The notes beneath the pieces were generated by a model, which saw only the letters and a program-made list of their open reading frames with translations, did no database searches and was not told where the DNA came from. A program made the translations under genes and the position numbers. Shown here piece by piece: positions 57,535 to 64,000 of a stretch of 64,000 nucleotides of DNA. Positions within the stretch are counted from its first letter, which is position 1; every line of letters begins with the position of its first letter. The stretch comes from Monodelphis domestica (Eukaryota; Chordata; Mammalia; Didelphimorphia; Didelphidae): the NCBI RefSeq assembly GCF_027887165.1, contig NC_077230.1, positions 38,143,351 through 38,207,350 of the forward strand, read 5' to 3'.

Positions 57535-57765
57535 GAAGGTAGCATTACAAAAGGTCAGAACTGCCAATTTTGGAGAGGATATATAAAAATTAGCACAATG
57601 AGTTGTTCTACCTTTGACATGGCATATCCATTTGGGAAAACAATTTGGAATTATAATTTTGAAAAAGTGACTTAAAATGTCTATGCCCTTTGAATATTTT
57701 ACACTCAAGCATACATTCCCAAGAAACAAAAAAACTAAAAAGGTCCCCCTGACATCTAAATATTC
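57535..57765 (+). mobile_element. L1 3' fragment, old
   Basis: ccaattttggagaggatata, ggaaaacaatttggaattat and agcatacattcccaagaaac follow the order of the L1 3' block. Confidence 0.5.
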
Positions 57766-57785
57766 ATTATACCCTTTATGTTGTT

Positions 57786-58030
57786 GGAGGCAATTAGGGG
57801 AAGAAGTGGTTAGCATGCTGGGCATGGTGTCAGAAGACACAAGTTCAGATCTAGTTTCAGTTACTCATATCCTGGGAAAATCGCTTAACCTCTGCCTACT
57901 TTACTTTCCTTAATTGGAAAATAGGGATAACAGGAGCCACCCTGTAGCTAGGATCAAATAAAATACTTGTAAAGTGCTTTGCACAGTGCCTGGCAAATAA
58001 TGGACATTGTACAAATGCTCAGTGTTTCCA
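57786..58030 (+). mobile_element. MIR/CORE-SINE (well preserved)
   Basis: Typical blocks in order: acacaagttcagatctagtt, ggaaaatagggataacagga, aagtgctttgcacagtgcct, ggcaaataatggacattgta. Confidence 0.8.
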
Positions 58031-58108
58031 AGTCATGTTCTGGAAATAAATTCAAGTAGTTTATGATTATAGTTGCCCTTGGGAAACCACTATTCTTGTG
58101 CTCTACGG

Positions 58109-58250
58109 CATTGATTGTGAACCTTTTAGAGCTGGAGTGCCAGTCCCTGCCCCCACACACCCCTAGACCAAGTGCTATGCCCACCACCAAGAGACAGCAT
58201 ATCATACCCCTCTCTTCCATGGAGTCCCAGGTTGTCCCCTCCTTTACAAA
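58109..58250. mobile_element. hAT-like element fragment
   Basis: ttgattgtgaaccttttaga then ctggagtgcc resembles the left end of the pair at 30753/31065. The right end was not found. Confidence 0.35.
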
Positions 58251-58259
58251 GGTTTGAGG

Positions 58260-59230
58260 GATACCTTAGGGATACCCACATGTCATTAAAATTCTTGTCT
58301 CCAATTCTTTTTTCCAGTATACATGAGTAATGACAATTGTTCCTGTGGTAGCCTAGTTTGCTCAAAATGCTAAAAATCTGCATGAGGAGATAAGGTCTTT
58401 ATCTGCTAATGACACAGGAATCTGATATTATTCCCATTGTAATTCTACTACTGTGAACCACTAGCTGGCAACCAGCAAGGGCATCTTGACTTTTTGAAAT
58501 TATAGTCTAATATAATACTCTTTGGATTTGTTGCTCAAAAGTTCAGGATCTGCGCCCACAAGTATTTTTGCAGTCTTCTTTCTGTACCACCTCTGTATAT
58601 GATGATGCCACTGATAAGCAATTTTTTGGATGGCTTTTGACTAATTTATTCTCAGATGAAGTAATTTTATCAGATTATTCTTGGCAGTGGACAGTGAATT
58701 GTATGTTATGTAATGACAACACACTTTTGCTCCTGCTGAGATTCTGCCTCGAAGCCTCCATTCTTCTAGTCATAAGGAATAACAAACATAGTAATGTTTG
58801 AGAATGAATGGAGAGTGCTTTTTTCTAATAAACCCTTCAGTCTTAGATGAGATGAGTAACATAGAAGAGGAACCAAGTGCAATATTGTAAAGCTTTACTA
58901 GAAGGAGAAATCGTAGCTGGCTGGATCAGGGAATGTTTCTTGGAGGCAATTCAGTGTCAGCTGAGTCTGGAAATATGAGGAAGATTACATATATAAGCAG
59001 ATTATATGTATATAATACATAATATATAGAATATATAAAATCTTTATATAATATATAATTTTATATATCTTATTATATATAAGATGATAAATATAAGCAG
59101 ATAGATGAGAGGGATAAGGAAGTTTCCAAATAGAGACCTGCACAGTCTATATGACTCACAATAGGAGATCAATTCTTATTGGAAGGAGGTAAGGCCTTTT
59201 GAAAGACTTGATTGTTTCTGTTTCTGATAG
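58260..59230. other. Intergenic, no gene recognised
   Basis: Contains a TATA-rich patch at 58985-59095. No exon with phase-consistent partners was found. Confidence 0.4.
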
Positions 59231-59236
59231 AAGGAT

Positions 59237-59239
59237 ATG

Positions 59240-59301
<62 letters not shown>

Positions 59302-59302
59302 T
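59237..59302. repeat. (GATA)n microsatellite
   Basis: About 16 GATA units; reverse-strand YLSIYLSI frame is an artefact. Confidence 0.95.
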
Positions 59303-59466
59303 AGATATAATATAGTTGGGGAGCATGATGAAAGCACTGTAGCCAGAAAGAACATGAACAAAATTGGTCCCAGGAGGTTCAAAAAAGGAACTTTTGCAGT
59401 AAATATTAAGTAAATTAGTTACAGTATTGGGAGGATTTTGTAGTGGAATAAAAACTGAAAATATGG

Positions 59467-59706
59467 TTGAAGCCATTTGTGGAGGGCTATAACTTAGAAT
59501 TTTATTCCTACAAGGCAACATTTTTCACATTGCCAGTCATAGTTGGTTATGATCTGAAACTACATAAAGACGCAGCAATTGCTGATGTAATGATAGAACC
59601 ATCATCCCCAAATGGGAGAAATTATGTAAAATATACCAGGAAAACTAAGTCAATGTTCCTATCTTTCCAAAGGGACAGAACTTTTCTAACTCCAAAGGAA
59701 TTCTAG
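59467..59706 (+). other. Unidentified 79-residue open frame
   Basis: The predicted peptide has ordinary protein-like composition (MKPFVEGYNLEFYSYKATFF; VIVGYDLKLHKDAAIADVMI; EPSSPNGRNYVKYTRK) and does not coincide with an L1 or SINE that I recognise. It could be an unrecognised retropseudogene or repeat fragment, or chance. No neighbouring exon was linked to it. Confidence 0.2.
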
Positions 59707-60144
59707 AAACTGCGGCCTGTGTAAGTTTGACCTCAATCTAAAACAAAACTGGCTGTCTAAATAAAAAACAATCTAAAACAAAACAGATGGCTTGTGTCTC
59801 CTTAGTAAAGGAAAGCCGTGGTCACAAAAACCGTGGTCACGAAAAGCCAATATGAATTCACTAAAAATAAAGTATATATACACAAACATGCAAACATATA
59901 AGTCTATATTAGATAACTACAAAAAAGTGTGTTTCCTTTTTCATTCATTTGTTATATTGGGAAAACAGGAATAAGTAGCAAATCTAAGATTTCATTATGA
60001 ATTGGGTCCAACTCTTCCCTGGACAGGAAATTCCTTTACAGAGTCACCAAGAACATGTCATCCAGCTTGTCCTTAAGAAAAACCAGTGAATGGGAACCCA
60101 CTATTCCTGAGGCTGCTCATTCCACTTTGAAAGTAAATTGGGCA

Positions 60145-60240
60145 AGTGCAGCCAAGATGGAGGAAACACAGCAGGGAGTTTCCCCATAAAATCCATCCAA
60201 ATAGAACTAAAACCTTATCTAAAATCTAGATAAGGAAATT
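60145..60240 (+). mobile_element. L1 5' end fragment
   Basis: agccaagatggaggaaacac followed by an aaatccatccaaatagaact block resembles the L1 5' leader, also seen at 45660. Confidence 0.45.
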
Positions 60241-60279
60241 TTTTTAAGTCACATTTTTCTATCCCTTTTCAGTAGCAGG

Positions 60280-61345
60280 AGACAAAGAGGACTCTCTTCA
60301 TTGAGAACAGAAACTTCTACCCTTAAATTACTCCCCTCCCCACCACTCCCTTTCTTATTCCCCTTCTACTTCTCATTAAAGCAAGATAGATTTTATACCC
60401 CAATGAATCAGGCTGTTCTTCCCTCTCTGATCCAATTCCAATTAGAGTAAGGTTCAAGTAATACTTGTCACCACCCTCATCCTTCCCTCCATAGTAATAG
60501 TATTACCTACCTCCTGTGCCATGTTAGATGATATAATTTACCCCATTTCCACTTCTCTTGTTCCATTTCTCTTAGTACAATCTTCTTTATCACTCCTAGT
60601 TTTTAAAAAATATTCTAAATAGCTTACTACAACAATCTCTGTATATATATATATACACATATATATATATATATATATTTCTATTATGATGATCATTTTA
60701 AAGAGTTACAGATATCTTTCCATATAGGAATATAAAAAATTTGACCATATTGAAGCCCTTAAATTTTTTCTCTTATTTACTTTTTTATGCTCTTGAATTT
60801 TGTATCTAAACATCAAATTTTCTGTTAGGTGTTTTTTTCCAGGAATGTGTGGAAACCTTCTCTTTTATTAAATAGCCTTACTTTCCCCTGAAATAGTCTA
60901 TTTTGATGGGTAGGTTATTATCCTTTCCCTGGGTCAATTCTCATTTTCCAGGAATTATTTTCTTCAGAAATTTTTTTCACTCCTTTTTTCTTTTTGCCAA
61001 TTCTGATTTTTTAAAAGAATTGGCTTCTTTCTCAAATATTTTGTGCCTCCATTACCACAATGTTGAATTTCTTTTCATTATGTTCTTGGATTTTTCTCAT
61101 TAATTTTCTCAGTTTTTTGTTTTCTGGTCTTATTTTATTTTTAAAATACAATTTTTGTTTCTTTTTAAAATCTTTCTTTAGCTCTTTTAGGAGCTATTGT
61201 TGGATTTCTGTTCAATCCCCACTTTTCTTGGAGGCTTTTTGTAGTCATTGTCTTTTTCTGAATTTGTATCTTGAACTTCTCTGTCACCTTGGTAGTTATA
61301 TTTATGATTGCATTCTTTTGGTTTGCTCATTTTTTAGCATATTTC
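60280..61345 (-). mobile_element. L1 inter-ORF/ORF1 fragment
   Basis: Same sequence type as 2650-3600 and 7500-8990: caatgaatcaggctgttctt, aagtaatacttgtcaccacc, ttccaggaatgtgtggaaac. Confidence 0.6.
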
Positions 61346-61954
61346 TTGACTGTACCTTAGATTACCAATCACCAATTTTTTAGTTAATAGTCAAATAATA
61401 CAGTTTGCTAAGAAAAATACAACTTGGAGGGTATTAAATTTGCTGACAGGCCACTTTGACTTTAAGCCTGTAACCCAAAAGTTTCTACCAAGCCCACCAC
61501 ACCCTGCTGCATGTAAGCATAAGACAATCAGGAGGTGGAGGTCTGCCCTTGGGGTACCTGCTAGGTGCAATGACTATATCAGTCTTGGGGCTGATGACTC
61601 CTAACATTAATAGGAAATTGTCAGCAAAAACAATTAACCTCTGACCTTTTATTGAGAGAACTTAGAAAGGTCAGTCATATAACTGATATTAGTTACCTCA
61701 CATAGTGATGATTTCTGTACTTTCTAGCTTACTATGCACTTGCAGCATTAATTAAGAACTGCCCATGTGAAAGATTTATTTTCACCCCACTTTAATTTTC
61801 ATTGTATTTTCTGTCTTTAATAGGTACTATGTCATCAGATTTCTTCGCATAAAAAACAGCTCTCTCCTAAGACTTGGGGTCTTTAGTCTTGATCTTGACC
61901 ACAGTCACCCTGCTTCCAGTAAACCTATTATTTTCTTGGAGACTGTATTGGTGT

Positions 61955-62560
61955 GATAATTTTTCACCACAAAATGCGAATTAAAACAACTCTGAGGTAC
62001 CCACTACACATCTGTTAGATTAGCAAATATGAAGTAAAGGAAAATAATAAATAATGTACAGACTGGCATAATTGGGACACTAATGTCTTGCTGGGGGAGT
62101 TGCAAACTGATCCAACCATTCTTCAGGGCAATTTGGAATTATGCCCAGTAAGACCACTACTAGGTCTGAAATCCAAAGAGACTTAAAAAAATGGGAAAGG
62201 ACATGGTTGTACAAAAATAGTTAAAGCTGCCCTTTTTGTGGTGGCAAAGAAATGGAAACTAAAGGGACATCCCTCAATTTGGGAATGGCTGAACAAATTG
62301 TGGCATATGATGGTGACAGAATACTATTGTGCTCTGACAATAAACAGGAGGATGATCTCACAAAGAGTTGGAAAGTCCTACATTAATTGATGCACTGAAA
62401 TGAACAGAACCAGGAAAACATTATAAACAGTAACAGCAATAGTGTGGAATGATCAAATTTGATAGACTTAGCTGCTCTCAGTGATACAATGATTCAGACA
62501 GCATTTTAGATAGGTAGCCACAAACACAGAAAAGATGTAGGATGACAGGGGATGGAAGAA
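61955..62560 (+). mobile_element. L1 3' fragment
   Basis: tgcgaattaaaacaactctg, gatccaaccattcttcaggg, aatggctgaacaaattgtgg in L1 3' order. Confidence 0.7.
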
Positions 62561-62829
62561 ATAAGTCAGGGGGGAAATATGTTTCTTTGCAGGCAGTAGG
62601 GAAGGAGTCAGCAGACAGAGACTGAGAATAAGTCAGAGTGTGGGGACAGATTCCAGTTCCATTGCCATGTGGACCATTTCAACTATTTCAGGTCCTTAGC
62701 TCTGTGGCTCTCAGGCTCAGTAAGAATACCATTATCTGCTTGTTTTCTTATTGGTGGTTTGGAAAGTGAAGCCTGACTTCAGATCTATACTCAAATGCAT
62801 TTTCTCTCTTTTCTTTCCTGTCCAATTTG

Positions 62830-64000
62830 GATTTCTTTTTTTTAAATTAATTTAATTTAATTTTATTTTTTTGGTTACAATACTCACTTTATTTCCCTCC
62901 CTCCTCTCCACCCACACTTCCCACAGCCAAGGCAAAATTTCATTGGGTATTACTTGTGTCCTTGATCAGAACCTATTTCTTTTTTTTTTTTAAATATATT
63001 TTATTTGATCATTTCCAAGCATTATTCGTTAAAGACATAGATCATTTTCTTTTCCTCCCCCACCGACCCCCCATAGCCGACGCGTAAGTCCACTGGGCAT
63101 TAGATGTTTTCTTGATTTGAACCCATTGCTTTGTTGATAGTATTTGCATTAGAGTGTTCATTTAGAGTCTATCCTCTGTCATGTCCCCTCAACCTCTGTA
63201 TTCAGGCAGTTGCTTTTTCTCGGTGTTTCCACTCCCATAGTTTATCCTTTGCTTATGAATGGTGTTTTTTTCTCCTGGGTCCCTGCAAGTTGTTCAGGGA
63301 CATTACACCACCACCAATGGAGAAGTCCATTACGTTCGATGATACCACAGTGTGTTTGTCTCTGTGTACAATGTTCTCCTGGTTCTGCTCCTCTCGCTCT
63401 GCATCACTTCCTGGAGGTTGTTCCAGTCTCCATGGAACTTCTCCACTTTATTATTCCTTTTAGCACAATAGTACTCCATCACCAACATATACCACAGTTT
63501 GTTCAGCCATTCCCCAATTGATGGGCATCCCCTCATTTTCCAGTTTTGGGCCACCACAAAGAGCGCAGCTATGAATATTTTTGTACAAGTCTTTGTGTCC
63601 ATTATCTTTTTGGGGTACAGACCCAGCAGTGCTATGGCTGGGTCAAAGGGTAGATATTCTTTTAGTACCCTTTGGGCATAGTTCCAAATTGCCCTCCAGA
63701 ATGGTTGGATCAGTTCACAGCTCCACCAGCAATGAATTAATGTCCCTATTTTGCCACATCCCCTCCAGCAGATCAGAACCTATTTCAATAATGTTGTTTG
63801 CACTAGAATGTTCATTTAGAGTCTACATCCCAAACCATATCCCTTTGACCCATGGATTCAAGCAGTTGATTTTCTCCTGTGTTTTTACTCCCACAGTATT
63901 TCCACTGGATGTGGATAGTGGTTTTTCTCATCCAAATTGGATTTCTGAATTTAAAACAAGGCTTACTTTGTGCATATTTCCCCCATACTTTTGTCACTTC
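62830..64000 (-). mobile_element. L1 3' end, reverse strand, interrupted
   Basis: Outer L1 occupies 62830-62979 and 63771-64000 (ttcattgggtattacttgtg; gttcatttagagtctacatc), continuing past the window. The inner element is listed separately. Confidence 0.75.
62980..63770 (-). mobile_element. Young 5'-truncated L1 nested in L1, 16-bp target duplication
   Basis: 791-base insert starting with poly-T and ending ccacatcccctccagca. Perfect flanking repeats gatcagaacctatttc at 62964-62979 and 63771-63786. Its sequence is far less decayed than other L1s here (open frames of 90-110 codons survive). Confidence 0.9.

Noticed and set aside
59156..59521. YLSI-repeat membrane protein on the reverse strand
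   Set aside because: Translation of the (GATA)n microsatellite.

Overview
This is a gene-poor, AT-rich vertebrate genomic window packed with L1 LINEs, tRNA-derived SINEs, CORE/MIR-type SINEs, LTR-like insertions, hAT-type DNA elements and microsatellites. The repeat repertoire and the spliced gene structure point to a mammal, most likely a marsupial (opossum-like). That assignment is inference from repeat style; no species marker was checked.

The main content is a tandem pair of neurabin-like genes on the + strand, recognised by joining small exons whose reading phases all agree. Gene copy 2 is complete in the window: a candidate promoter (CCAAT at 18874, TATA at 18932, initiator near 18962), a start codon at 21447, and eleven coding exons ending at a TAG at 51385. 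It predicts a protein of about 420 residues with an N-terminal PDZ domain, an acidic and lysine-rich linker, and a C-terminal SAM domain. This is the order of neurabin-1 (PPP1R9A), but the actin-binding and PP1-docking N-terminal half is missing. Gene copy 1 is represented only by its last six coding exons (3645-15619); its PDZ part would lie upstream of the window. Homologous exons in the two copies differ by multiples of three bases except in the SAM exon of copy 1, where a net 4-base difference forces either a shifted splice acceptor or a broken frame.

Layout: 1-3615, reverse-strand L1 with an insertion; 3645-15619, copy 1 with an old L1 in its second visible intron; 15620-18870, intergenic with SINEs and a possible local duplication; 18870-18985, promoter; 19490-20995, extreme AT-rich ATTAAT-type sequence inside intron 1; 21447-51385, copy 2, whose introns hold L1s, SINEs, two adjoining hAT-like elements, LTR-like elements and a multi-layer nest of insertions at 44300-50400; 51465-53105, a 42-base minisatellite in the 3' UTR of copy 2 that copy 1 lacks; 53110-64000, intergenic LINE/SINE graveyard ending in an L1 nested in an L1.

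Intron sequence, an intronic L1 and an intronic SINE are shared between the copies, so the duplication was of genomic DNA, not retroposition, and happened after those elements inserted. No rRNA, tRNA, CRISPR or prokaryotic features were seen.
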